Shown here: piece by piece, positions 8,044 to 15,820 of the stretch
Position numbering within the stretch: position 1 is the stretch's first letter
Layout: each line of letters begins with the position of its first letter
Source of the DNA: an uncultured Erysipelotrichaceae bacterium
GTDB taxonomy: Bacteria > Bacillota_I > Bacilli_A > Erysipelotrichales > Erysipelotrichaceae
NCBI GenBank assembly: GCA_934675465.1
Contig: CAKUQM010000024.1
Span: forward strand, 1-28,142
Direction: 5' to 3'
Length of the DNA: 28,142 nt
Position numbers and translations under genes: made by a program
Notes under the pieces: model-generated
What the model was told of the DNA's origin: nothing
The model's input: only the letters and a program-made list of their open reading frames with translations
Databases searched by the model: none

Positions 8044-8100
8044 TAAGGCAATCCTAAAAGTCTCTATAAAGAGACCAATGTTTATAACACCCAAGCCTTA
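8044..8100 (-). promoter_or_regulatory. Nested inverted repeat between ireB and the DUF1292 gene (candidate RNA structure/attenuator)
   Basis: On the minus strand an outer TAAGGC (8100-8095) pairs with GCCTTA (8049-8044). Inside is a perfect hairpin, GTCTCT-TTAT-AGAGAC (8075-8060), followed by only four U residues (8059-8056). The structure fills almost all of the 75-nt gap and ends just before the ribosome binding site of the next gene. The inner hairpin could be a weak terminator or an RNA-processing/stability element. The function is unknown. Confidence 0.45.
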
Positions 8101-8104
8101 ATAT

Positions 8105-8362
8105 CTATTTACTTTCAAGATAATATCTAACAAGTTCTTCAATAATTTCATATCTTTCAACTTGTTGGATAACACTACGGGCGTTATTATGGCTAGAAAT
8201 ATAAGCAGGGTCATTAGAAATCAAATAACCAGCAATTTGATCAACTGGATCATAACCTCTTTCAGTCAAAGAAGCAGATACATATTGAAGTAATTGCTTA
8301 AGATTAGCTCTCTTTAAATCATTTGAATTGAATAACATTGTGCTAGAAAAATCTTTTTCCAT
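8105..8362 (-). CDS. ireB: IreB family regulatory phosphoprotein (DUF965, YrzL-like)
   Basis: Small cytosolic protein of 85 aa, full length for the family. IreB in enterococci is phosphorylated by the PASTA kinase IreK and modulates cephalosporin tolerance. The N-terminus keeps phosphorylatable Ser/Thr residues (FSSTMLFNSND), and the body has the family signature LKQLLQYVSASLTERGYDPVDQIAGYLISNDPAYISSHNNAR. A GAAGGTG ribosome binding site is present. Neighbours agree with the conserved alaS-ireB cluster, although here a membrane protein gene intervenes. The kinase itself is not in the window. Confidence 0.94.
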   Translation of the reverse strand: MEKDFSSTMLFNSNDLKRANLKQLLQYVSASLTERGYDPVDQIAGYLISNDPAYISSHNNARSVIQQVERYEIIEELVRYYLESK

Positions 8363-8401
8363 AAATACACCTTCTTTCTAAATTATTATATCAAGAAAAA
8401 G

Positions 8402-9046
8402 CTAGTTAATTCTTGACTCATTATAATATTTGAAAATATCGATATTCTTATAGAAATCTAAAGATGAATAAGTATGAAATATAGAAACAATAATGTCATT
8501 ATAAACCACGTCCATAAGAAATAAGAAAGCTAAAGTAAAGGTTATGATGTTGAATACCTTCTTATTTATTCTTGTAGATAAAAAAATCAATAATGGATAA
8601 ATAATATATATAAGCATCAAACCAGAAAACGCAAAAACCAATACACTTCTTAGACACACAAAGCCTTCAATATTGCCAAAGTTTAAAATTTCTGTATTAT
8701 AATTCCAACCCCTTCTGCCATCAAAAATAATATACATGCCCTTTCCCGCCAAATATTCTAGAAGTCCACAAGATAATCCTGCAATTAAAAATACTTTTAA
8801 AGGACTTCCCTTATACCTATGACATAACAAATATATAAGTAAGGAACCTATACCATAAATCTCAATCCAAGGCCCAAAACAAGAGCCTCTTTTACATAAT
8901 GCATTATTATTTAAAAGATAGAATAATGTTTCATAAATAGCACCATAGATACCACCTACTACAGTCAAAGCACATAAAAGCGAAATAAAGGTTGAATTAT
9001 CAACCTTTATCTCATCATTTAAATATTTATTATAGAAGTTCTTCAT
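8402..9046 (-). CDS. PF06541-type (CmpB-like, 'putative ABC-transporter type IV') integral membrane protein
   Basis: Membrane protein of 214 aa with about five hydrophobic segments. It carries the family's signature blocks: KRGSCFGPWIEIYGIGSLLI near residues 52-71, then GLLEYLAGKGMYIIFDGRRGWNY, and NFGNIEGFVCLRSVLVF. These correspond to the 'RG.L.GP..PIYG.G', 'LEY..G' and 'R.WDYS' motifs of PF06541. Despite the name, no transport function has been shown for most members. The ATG overlaps the alaS stop (TAATG), indicating coupled translation. Its presence between alaS and ireB is not the usual order. Confidence 0.75.
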   Translation of the reverse strand: MKNFYNKYLNDEIKVDNSTFISLLCALTVVGGIYGAIYETLFYLLNNNALCKRGSCFGPWIEIYGIGSLLIYLLCHRYKGSPLKVFLIAGLSCGLLEYLAGKGMYIIFDGRRGWNYNTEILNFGNIEGFVCLRSVLVFAFSGLMLIYIIYPLLIFLSTRINKKVFNIITFTLAFLFLMDVVYNDIIVSIFHTYSSLDFYKNIDIFKYYNESRIN

Positions 9047-11664
9047 TACTTAATTTTAGCTTCAATTGTAGCTAAAATGCTATCGATTTGACCATTATCA
9101 ACACCACCTGATTGTGCCAAATCCTTCTTACCGCCGCCTTTGCCTTCACATAAAGAAGCAGCTTCCTTAACTAAACAACCTGCATCTAAGCCCTTTTCGC
9201 TAGCCTTATTACCTAATGCACATACAAATGAATACTTACCATTTGCCACATTGCCGATAAAGACAGCACCACCATCAAGCTTATTCTTAATCGCATTAGC
9301 ATAATCCTTTAAGTTATATTGAAGATCATTAGTCTTTAAGACAACATACTTAACATTTTCACCCTTAGCCTTTGAAGCAGCTACATCACTATCAAGATTT
9401 AATACTCTTAATAATAATTGAGCCTTTTCATTCTCTAAGCTAGAAATGTTTTGTTTCATTTGATCAACACGACCTGGAATCATATCACTATTCTTAAGCT
9501 TTAAGTTATCTCTTAAATCATTCAATTTAACTTCATTAGCCTTTAAAGCCTTATAAGCTTCCATCTTAGTAACGCATTCAATTCTTCTTACACCAGAACC
9601 AATAGATTCTTCAGAAACAATCTTGAAACAACCTAAGTCAGCAGTATTAGATGCGTGAGTACCACCACAGAATTCCTTAGAAGGACCCATAGTTACAACT
9701 CTAACTGTATCGCCATACTTTTCATCAAACAAAGCAGTAGCACCAGTCTTCTTTGCTTCATCAATGCTCATTACTTCAGTTACTACAGGATAAGCATCAT
9801 TAATATGTTCATTAACGATTCTTTCAACTTCATTTAGTTGTTCTTCAGTTGGCTTTTCAAAATGTGTAAAGTCAAATCTTGCATATTCTGGACAGTTATA
9901 AGAACCAGCTTGGGCAATATGATCACCCAACACTTCTCTTAAAGCTTCTTGTAGTAAGTGTAAACTTGAGTGATTAGCACGAGTCAATTGACGCTTAGCA
10001 TAATCATATTCACCAGTTAGCACATCACCAACTCTAATAGTACCTTCTACATTCTCTAAATGATGTAAAGCTTGCTTATGAGGTGCCTTAATAACATTTG
10101 TCACATCAGCCTTAAATGTATCATTGTATACCTTACCAGTATCAGCACATTGACCACCACTTTCAGCATAGAAACAAGTCTTAGAAAGGATTAAATCACC
10201 TTCACCACTTAATTCATCAACCTTAACACCATCCTTGAATAAACCAATAACAGTACCTTCTGACTTAGAATCTGTATAACCAGTGAATTCACTTACTTCT
10301 GTAAAATCCATTAAATCCTTTGATTGAGAATGCATTGATTGTTCATTACTTCTAGCAGCTCTAGCTCTTTCCTTTTGAGCTTGCATAGCTTTTTCAAAAC
10401 CTTCTACATCAACCTCATAACCCTTTTCATGAGCTATTTCTTCAGTTAATTCTTTTGGATAGCCATAAGTATCATATAACTTAAATACTACTTCACCAGG
10501 TAATAACTTTGTATCAGCATGCTTATTCAAAGCTTCATTTAATAATGATTCGCCATTATTTAATGTCTTATGGAAAGATTCTTCTTCATTTAAAACAAGT
10601 TTAGAAACTAGAGTAACCTTTTCTTGAACATATGGATAATAAGCTTTCATATTATCAGCACAAACCTTTACTAGGTTGTACATGAAAGGACCTTCAATTC
10701 CAAGTTTAATACCATATCTAACAGCTCTTCTAAGAACTCTTCTTAAAACATAGCCTCTTCCTTCATTTGAAAACATTGCGCCATCTGCTAACGCAAAAGT
10801 TACCGTTCTAATATGGTCAGCGATAACTCTATAAGCCATCTTATATTCAGGTTCATCATATGTATGCTTAGCATACTTTTCAGCTGCATGAATAATAGGC
10901 AAGAACAAGTCAGTATCGAAGTTTGTTTCACCATCTTGTAAGAAACATACAAGACGCTCTAACCCCATACCTGTATCTATATTCTTTTGAGGTAGCTCCT
11001 TGTATTCACTTCTAGCAACCTCACCAGGTCTACAATCAAATTGAGAGAATACAATGTTCCAAAGCTCAACATATCGATCATTTTCTCTGTCTTCAAAAAA
11101 TAATTTCTCACCAATACCCTCAGGATCATACTTCTCACCACGGTCATAGTATAGTTCTGAGTCAGGGCCACCAGGTCCTCTACCAATTTCCCAGAAGTTA
11201 TCGGAATTTCTAGAAATATGAGACTCAATCATACCAGCCTTAACCCATAAATCATATGCATCTTGGTCATCTGGATAAACAGTTACATATAAACGTTTAG
11301 GATCCATGCCAATCCACTCTTCACTTGTCAAAAATTCCCATGCCCAAGGAATAGCTTGTTCCTTAAAGTAATCACCAATAGAAAAGTTACCCAACATCTC
11401 AAAGAAAGTATGGTGACGAGCAGTTCTACCTACATTCTCAATATCATTTGTACGAATACACTTTTGAGCATTCGCGATACGAGGACAAGCAGGCTTAGCA
11501 GTTCCATCAAAGTATTGTTTTAGAGTTGAAACACCTGCATTGATCCAAAGTAAAGTTGGATCATTATGAGGAATCAAACTTGCACTTGGTTCAATCATAA
11601 AACCCTTTGACTTGAAGAAGTCTAGAAACATTTGTCTTACTTCATTACCAGATAGATTTTTCAT
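9046..11664 (-). CDS. alaS: Alanyl-tRNA synthetase
   Basis: Class II enzyme of 872 aa charging tRNA-Ala. The aminoacylation core opens with the typical NEVRQMFLDFFKSKGF and PHNDPTLLWINAGV, and contains RTARHHTFFEMLGNFSIGDYF and NIDTGMGLERL. The editing domain zinc ligands are H565 and H569 (HSSLHLL; the more usual form is HTATHLL), C666 and H670 (CGGTH). The C-terminal DHHA1 domain ends with GGGKKDLAQSGG. The ribosome binding site GGAGG precedes the ATG. Expression is under an alanine T-box (11672-11874). It heads the alaS-to-greA run, with the next gene overlapping its stop codon by one base. Confidence 0.98.
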   Translation of the reverse strand: MKNLSGNEVRQMFLDFFKSKGFMIEPSASLIPHNDPTLLWINAGVSTLKQYFDGTAKPACPRIANAQKCIRTNDIENVGRTARHHTFFEMLGNFSIGDYFKEQAIPWAWEFLTSEEWIGMDPKRLYVTVYPDDQDAYDLWVKAGMIESHISRNSDNFWEIGRGPGGPDSELYYDRGEKYDPEGIGEKLFFEDRENDRYVELWNIVFSQFDCRPGEVARSEYKELPQKNIDTGMGLERLVCFLQDGETNFDTDLFLPIIHAAEKYAKHTYDEPEYKMAYRVIADHIRTVTFALADGAMFSNEGRGYVLRRVLRRAVRYGIKLGIEGPFMYNLVKVCADNMKAYYPYVQEKVTLVSKLVLNEEESFHKTLNNGESLLNEALNKHADTKLLPGEVVFKLYDTYGYPKELTEEIAHEKGYEVDVEGFEKAMQAQKERARAARSNEQSMHSQSKDLMDFTEVSEFTGYTDSKSEGTVIGLFKDGVKVDELSGEGDLILSKTCFYAESGGQCADTGKVYNDTFKADVTNVIKAPHKQALHHLENVEGTIRVGDVLTGEYDYAKRQLTRANHSSLHLLQEALREVLGDHIAQAGSYNCPEYARFDFTHFEKPTEEQLNEVERIVNEHINDAYPVVTEVMSIDEAKKTGATALFDEKYGDTVRVVTMGPSKEFCGGTHASNTADLGCFKIVSEESIGSGVRRIECVTKMEAYKALKANEVKLNDLRDNLKLKNSDMIPGRVDQMKQNISSLENEKAQLLLRVLNLDSDVAASKAKGENVKYVVLKTNDLQYNLKDYANAIKNKLDGGAVFIGNVANGKYSFVCALGNKASEKGLDAGCLVKEAASLCEGKGGGKKDLAQSGGVDNGQIDSILATIEAKIK

Positions 11665-11671
11665 TAATTTT

Positions 11672-11874
11672 CCTCCAAAAATAAAAAAAGCGCCATCTAA
11701 GGACGCAAAATACGTGGTACCACCTTAGTTCTTGGAAAAATAACCAAGCACTTAAATCGATAACGGCGATAACCGCTGAGTATTAATCAGAATACTGAAG
11801 TAGCTTCATTTAATTATTTAAGCTTTCACCATATTGCTTAATCTCTAAATTCAATTAAATTACTTATCTTCAAG
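11672..11874 (-). promoter_or_regulatory. T-box leader of alaS (tRNA-Ala-sensing attenuator)
   Basis: The minus-strand leader has all the T-box parts. The base of stem I pairs TTGAAG (11873-11868) with CTTCA. The specifier loop reads TGAA-GCT-A, with GCU (11804-11802) as an Ala codon and AGTA on the opposite side. A stem III hairpin (CTTGG...CCAAG) spans 11747-11731. The T-box core AAGGTGGTACCACG lies at 11726-11713. The variable T after GGTGG would pair with discriminator A, as expected for tRNA-Ala. CTAAG/CTTAG forms the antiterminator, competing with the terminator at 11706-11683. The 5' end abuts the recD2 stop. A TATGAT (11884-11879) could be the -10, but no good -35 was found. Confidence 0.93.
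11683..11706 (-). terminator. T-box-controlled terminator before alaS
   Basis: GCGTCC-TTAGAT-GGCGC followed by TTTTTTT. The 5' arm shares bases with the 3' strand of the T-box antiterminator, so uncharged tRNA-Ala would prevent its formation. Confidence 0.85.
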
Positions 11875-11879
11875 CACTA

Positions 11880-14003
11880 TCATAACATACTTTTAAGGCG
11901 CATTATTAAAGATGTTTTACGTTTTGGTAACTTTTTGTTGGCAGAAGCCAAAAATAAATCCTTATCACCAATTAAAACTAACTTATTACGAGCTCTAGAA
12001 ATAGCTGTATAAATTAATTTCTTATATAACATATGAGTCTGGCTTTGATCAAAGATAAAATAAACATATGGATATTCACTACCCTGGGCCTTATGAACAG
12101 ACATGGCATAAGCTAGAGTAATATCAGCTAAATCATTAAAGTTATAGAAAACATCAACACTACCATATTTGACATAAAAATATTTCTCTTCTTCATTGAT
12201 TTCATCTAAAACACCAATATCACCATTGTAGACATCATCAGTTGGCCTATTCTTTAATTCAAGTATCTTATCATTTTCTCTAAAAGTAATATTATTCACC
12301 TTCTTTTCTTTTAAGGAAATACTTGCTGGATTAAAGGCACCTTGTAAGATATTATTCAAGTTATCAATCCCATTAACACCCTTATACATCGTTGATAAAA
12401 CTTGGAAGTTATCTAAACCCAACATATTGTTTTCATCTAAATCATTCTTAATTAAATCAATGATTTCTTTTTGATTAATCTTATTAATATCATAAAAACT
12501 TATATCATTTTGATACTTATTAAAGTCAACACATTCATTTACGATATCATTTGCCAAAGAGATAATATCACTACCACTTTTTTGTCTATGATTACATTTT
12601 AAATAACTAATCTTAAAATTATTTGATTCAATCAAATCACTTAAAACATCACCCTGTCTAATCGAAGGCAATTGGTCATTATCACCAATAATACATATCT
12701 TTTTAACATAACTACAGGCTCTTAATAAAGACGCAAATAAAGAATTATCAACCATTGAAAACTCATCGATGATTAGACAATCATAAAGAATCGGATTATC
12801 TAAATTATTAGTAAAAGAATTATCTTCCTTGTTCCATTTTAAAAGAGAATGAATAGTCTTAGACTCGACATCTGATAATTCATTGATCCTCTTACTAGCC
12901 CTACCAGTTGGAGCTACCACGATGATATTTTGATAAGGAAAATGTGACTTAAAGATATTAACTAAACATTTAATAATAGTAGTTTTACCCGTACCAGGAC
13001 CACCTATAATCATTGACATCTTTTCATTAAAGAAATTTTTAATCGCTTCTTTTTGATAATCATCAAACTTAATACCATTAATGTTTTCATTTTCCTCTAT
13101 TGATTCATCCAACAAAACACTTTCAACATCTGTGTCTTCACCAAAATGATTCAAATAAGACGCAATAAACTTCTCATCCTCATAATCACTTCTTAGATAA
13201 TATCTTTCTTCTTCTTTAACCAATAATCCCTTAGACAATAATTCTTCTAATACACCATCGCCATCACCATAATAACGAGCATAAGTACTTAAAAATTCAT
13301 CCTTATATAGATAAATATCGCCTTTTCTAAAACTTACTTCCTTGAATACATAAACAAGATAAGCTTCCTTAAATTTACTTTCCTTATCTTCTACTTCCAC
13401 ATTCTTGAAACAATTCACAATCTTTGAAAAAGATATCCCATAGATATCATAATAGATTTGATAAGGATTCTCTTTTAACACTAAAGCTGTATGTTCTTTG
13501 TATTCATTCTTAATACGATTGGCTTCCATCGTTGAAAAACCTGCTGATATTAAGCCAAAGACTATATCATCAGCTTCTTGTCCAAACGATTCAAGTCCAG
13601 CTTCAAGACCCTTTAATTGAGCACTTGTTAAGCCAATCCTACCTAATTCACTCGTATCACTTTTAAGAATCTTTAAAGTATCATCACCATAATAGTTATA
13701 AATCTTTTCAGCAGCCCTTTTACCTATTCCCTTAAAAGTAGAACTTGATAAGAATTTAATGATTTCTTCTTTTTTAGAAGGGACATATTTAGTAACTGTT
13801 GTTAAGACAAATTGATAACCATACTTAGGATGTTCATCAAAGTAACCACTGATTGTATATTTAGCATAAGGCTCATAATCAAAAGAAGGCCCGGTTACCG
13901 TGATCATTCCTTTATCAAGAGGCTCGAATCTAGTCACCATATAATTTGAGGCCTTATAAATAGTTCGTATAAAAATTCCGTCTAAACTTACTGTTTCTTT
14001 CAT
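11880..14003 (-). CDS. recD2: RecD2 family 5'-3' DNA helicase
   Basis: Superfamily 1B helicase of 707 aa involved in DNA repair and replication-fork stability in bacteria lacking RecBCD. An N-terminal OB-like region covers about 1-75 and helix-hairpin-helix repeats about 85-200 (STFKGIGKRAAEKIYNYYG). Walker A GGPGTGKT lies at 334-341 and Walker B LIIDEFSMVD at 410-419. Motif III is GDNDQLPSIRQGDVL and the UvrD-like C-terminal motif is MSVHKAQGSEYPYV (about 634-647), with AISRARNKL close to the end. The ATG overlaps the mnmA stop by 4 nt (ATGA). The stop codon touches the 5' end of the alaS T-box, so any alaS promoter must lie within the recD2 3' end. Confidence 0.95.
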   Translation of the reverse strand: MKETVSLDGIFIRTIYKASNYMVTRFEPLDKGMITVTGPSFDYEPYAKYTISGYFDEHPKYGYQFVLTTVTKYVPSKKEEIIKFLSSSTFKGIGKRAAEKIYNYYGDDTLKILKSDTSELGRIGLTSAQLKGLEAGLESFGQEADDIVFGLISAGFSTMEANRIKNEYKEHTALVLKENPYQIYYDIYGISFSKIVNCFKNVEVEDKESKFKEAYLVYVFKEVSFRKGDIYLYKDEFLSTYARYYGDGDGVLEELLSKGLLVKEEERYYLRSDYEDEKFIASYLNHFGEDTDVESVLLDESIEENENINGIKFDDYQKEAIKNFFNEKMSMIIGGPGTGKTTIIKCLVNIFKSHFPYQNIIVVAPTGRASKRINELSDVESKTIHSLLKWNKEDNSFTNNLDNPILYDCLIIDEFSMVDNSLFASLLRACSYVKKICIIGDNDQLPSIRQGDVLSDLIESNNFKISYLKCNHRQKSGSDIISLANDIVNECVDFNKYQNDISFYDINKINQKEIIDLIKNDLDENNMLGLDNFQVLSTMYKGVNGIDNLNNILQGAFNPASISLKEKKVNNITFRENDKILELKNRPTDDVYNGDIGVLDEINEEEKYFYVKYGSVDVFYNFNDLADITLAYAMSVHKAQGSEYPYVYFIFDQSQTHMLYKKLIYTAISRARNKLVLIGDKDLFLASANKKLPKRKTSLIMRLKSML

Positions 14004-15142
14004 TTCTTAAAAACTAATGAATCAAGATATTCATTGACATCCCGTCCATCAATAAAGACTTTATCGATCGTGCCGCCACCTAGCATTTCATCATTCAAAT
14101 AGAAAACAGCTTCCTGACCTGGGGCAACAGCCTTAATCTTTTGCGGATAATACAACATAGCCTCCGTATCTGAAATCTTCTTGATAGTTACCTTATTATC
14201 GGGTTGACGATAACGGAATTTACAGCCAATTTCACTTGCCTCAGTTGGCAAATCATTGATCCAGTTAATGCCTGAAATATAAGCACTATCAGAATATAAA
14301 TAATGTTCATTCTTAATAGAAGTTAGATATAGAAGATTATGTTCAATATTCTTACCTACACAGAAATATGGTCCTCTATTACCTCCAACGCCAAAGCCCT
14401 TTCTTTGACCTACGGTATAGTAATAGACGCCATTATGATCACCAATTTCTTCTAGAGTATCAATGTCAATAATCTTACCAGGTTTCATTGGAATATAGTT
14501 AGATAAGAACTTACGGAAGTCTCTTTCACCAATAAAACATATTCCTGTTGAATCCTTCTTCTTCGCAATGCTTAATTTTAATTCTTCAGCTAATTCCCTA
14601 ACTCTATGTTTATCAATATCACCAAGTGGAAATAAGCATTTATCTAAAGCTTTCTTACTTACTTGAGCTAAGAAATAAGATTGATCCTTATTAAGATCAC
14701 TAGCCTTATAATATCTTCTTATAGGCCCATCAGCCGCCTTAATATAGTGGCCTGTGGCAATCATATCAAAGCCCTGTTCCATCGCAAAATCAAGGAAACA
14801 ATCAAATTTAATATATTTGTTACATAAAATATCAGGATTAGGTGTTCTACCCTTCTTATATTCTTCCACAAAGAATTTAAACACATTATCCCAATATTCT
14901 TTAATATAATCTTTTCTTAAAAGTTCTAAACCAAGGGCATCCGCAACACTTTTAGCATCGTTATAATCTTGTTCCTGAGGACAGATATCATTGTTTAAAG
15001 TGTTATTACCTAAAGTATCATTATTTAATGCGGAATCCCAGTTTCGCATAAAACAACACTTTACATCAAATCCTTGTTTCTTTAATTCATAAGCGGCAAT
15101 AGCTGAATCGACTCCGCCTGATAATCCTACTAATACTTTCAT
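14000..15142 (-). CDS. mnmA: tRNA-specific 2-thiouridylase MnmA
   Basis: Enzyme of 380 aa that thiolates U34 of tRNA-Lys/Glu/Gln. The PP-loop SGGVDS lies at 8-13. The catalytic cysteines are C107 (NPDILCNKYIKF) and C202 (DSTGICFIGERDFRKFL). Further family blocks are ATGHYIKA, KDQSYFLAQVSKK, YYTVGQRKGFGVGG and the C-terminal VAPGQEAVFY. One oddity is that the segment between NWD and CPQEQDY, usually about 7-10 residues, is expanded here to a repetitive Asn/Thr/Leu-rich stretch (about 37-53, ALNNDTLGNNTLNND). It is followed by recD2 with a 4-nt overlap and preceded by the spx-like gene 3 nt away. The ribosome binding site is weak (AAGAAGAG). Confidence 0.96.
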   Translation of the reverse strand: MKVLVGLSGGVDSAIAAYELKKQGFDVKCCFMRNWDSALNNDTLGNNTLNNDICPQEQDYNDAKSVADALGLELLRKDYIKEYWDNVFKFFVEEYKKGRTPNPDILCNKYIKFDCFLDFAMEQGFDMIATGHYIKAADGPIRRYYKASDLNKDQSYFLAQVSKKALDKCLFPLGDIDKHRVRELAEELKLSIAKKKDSTGICFIGERDFRKFLSNYIPMKPGKIIDIDTLEEIGDHNGVYYYTVGQRKGFGVGGNRGPYFCVGKNIEHNLLYLTSIKNEHYLYSDSAYISGINWINDLPTEASEIGCKFRYRQPDNKVTIKKISDTEAMLYYPQKIKAVAPGQEAVFYLNDEMLGGGTIDKVFIDGRDVNEYLDSLVFKK

Positions 15143-15145
15143 CTA

Positions 15146-15571
15146 CTACTCTTCTTCTCTTAAATAACCACATGTAGGATAATGAGGACAACTCTTATCA
15201 CATACAACTAACTTTCTTAATTCACTTGGCACAAACGCATCGATTTCTTCTTCATCATAACCAACTTGCATATTCTTATCAGAAATAATAATTGGTCTTC
15301 TTAATACACTTGGATTCTCTACAATAAATTTACATAAATCATCGGTAGAAAAACTATCTAAATCGATATTATTATCTCTAATAATCTTAGATCTCTTAGA
15401 AATCAAATCATCAGTACCATTTTCAGTTCTACTTAATAAATATTTGATTTCCTTATCATTTAATAAAGTATTAAATATATTCTTTTCAATATACTTAATA
15501 TTACGATCCTTTAACCAAGTTTTAACCTTACGACATGAAGCGCAACCATGCGATGTATATATAACAATCAT
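15146..15571 (-). CDS. spx: Spx/ArsC-like regulatory protein with C-terminal cysteine cluster
   Basis: Thioredoxin-fold protein of 141 aa. Spx binds the RNA polymerase alpha subunit and reprograms transcription during thiol stress. The redox switch CASC (C10, C13) is intact. So are the Spx blocks KNIFNTLLNDKEIKYLLSRTENGTDDLISKRSK and LRRPIIISDKNMQVGYDEEEID. B. subtilis Spx is 131 aa. This one ends with an extra segment, CDKSCPHYPTCGYLREEE, which carries C124, C128 and C134 with H130 and is not part of the canonical protein. It may bind metal or add a second thiol sensor. No Shine-Dalgarno is visible. A -10-like TAAAAT ends 6 nt before the ATG. It is divergent from trpS and upstream of mnmA. 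Confidence 0.88.
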   Translation of the reverse strand: MIVIYTSHGCASCRKVKTWLKDRNIKYIEKNIFNTLLNDKEIKYLLSRTENGTDDLISKRSKIIRDNNIDLDSFSTDDLCKFIVENPSVLRRPIIISDKNMQVGYDEEEIDAFVPSELRKLVVCDKSCPHYPTCGYLREEE

Positions 15572-15577
15572 AACTAT

Positions 15578-15606
15578 ATTTTAAGAAAATTGATTAATAA
15601 GCTCAA
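15578..15606 (-). promoter_or_regulatory. Candidate leaderless promoter of the spx-like gene
   Basis: TTGAGC (15606-15601), a 17-nt spacer, TAAAAT (15583-15578), 6 nt, then ATG at 15571. The start codon would be at +1. It overlaps the oppositely oriented trpS promoter. Confidence 0.5.
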
Positions 15607-15617
15607 TACCTTATAGT
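15590..15617 (+). promoter_or_regulatory. Candidate sigma-A promoter of trpS
   Basis: TTGATT (15590-15595), a 16-nt spacer, TATAGT (15612-15617). Transcription starting near 15624 would include the whole T-box leader. A nearer TATATT (15637-15642) is rejected as a -10 because it forms the base of T-box stem I. Confidence 0.5.
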
Positions 15618-15635
15618 TATTTATTGTTTATTGTG

Positions 15636-15806
15636 CTATATTGAAATCAGTAGTTTATAAAAACATTAAAAAAGAGAGTCATGTAAGCTGAAAATTGACA
15701 ATGTCTTATAAATGAACTGGATATCGTATTACGGCGTTAACGTATTAAGAAGTAATTTGGGTGGCACCACGGAAATCTTTCGTCCCATGAGGTGCTTTTT
15801 TTATTT
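15636..15806 (+). promoter_or_regulatory. T-box leader of trpS (tRNA-Trp-sensing attenuator)
   Basis: Stem I pairs ATATT (15638-15642) with GATAT, and TTTATAA..ACATT with AATGT.TTATAAA. The specifier loop has AGTA on the 5' side and TGAACTGGA on the 3' side. The Trp codon UGG lies at 15718-15720, though the exact register relative to the conserved GAA is one base off the alaS leader. A TACG/CGTA hairpin follows. The core GGGTGGCACCACG lies at 15759-15771. The variable C would pair with discriminator G, as in tRNA-Trp. Antiterminator pairing is TTGGG with CCCA. The alternative is GCACC (15764-15768) with GGTGC (15791-15795), running into a T-tract: the terminator. Confidence 0.92.
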
Positions 15807-15820
15807 TTAGGAGGAAATTT

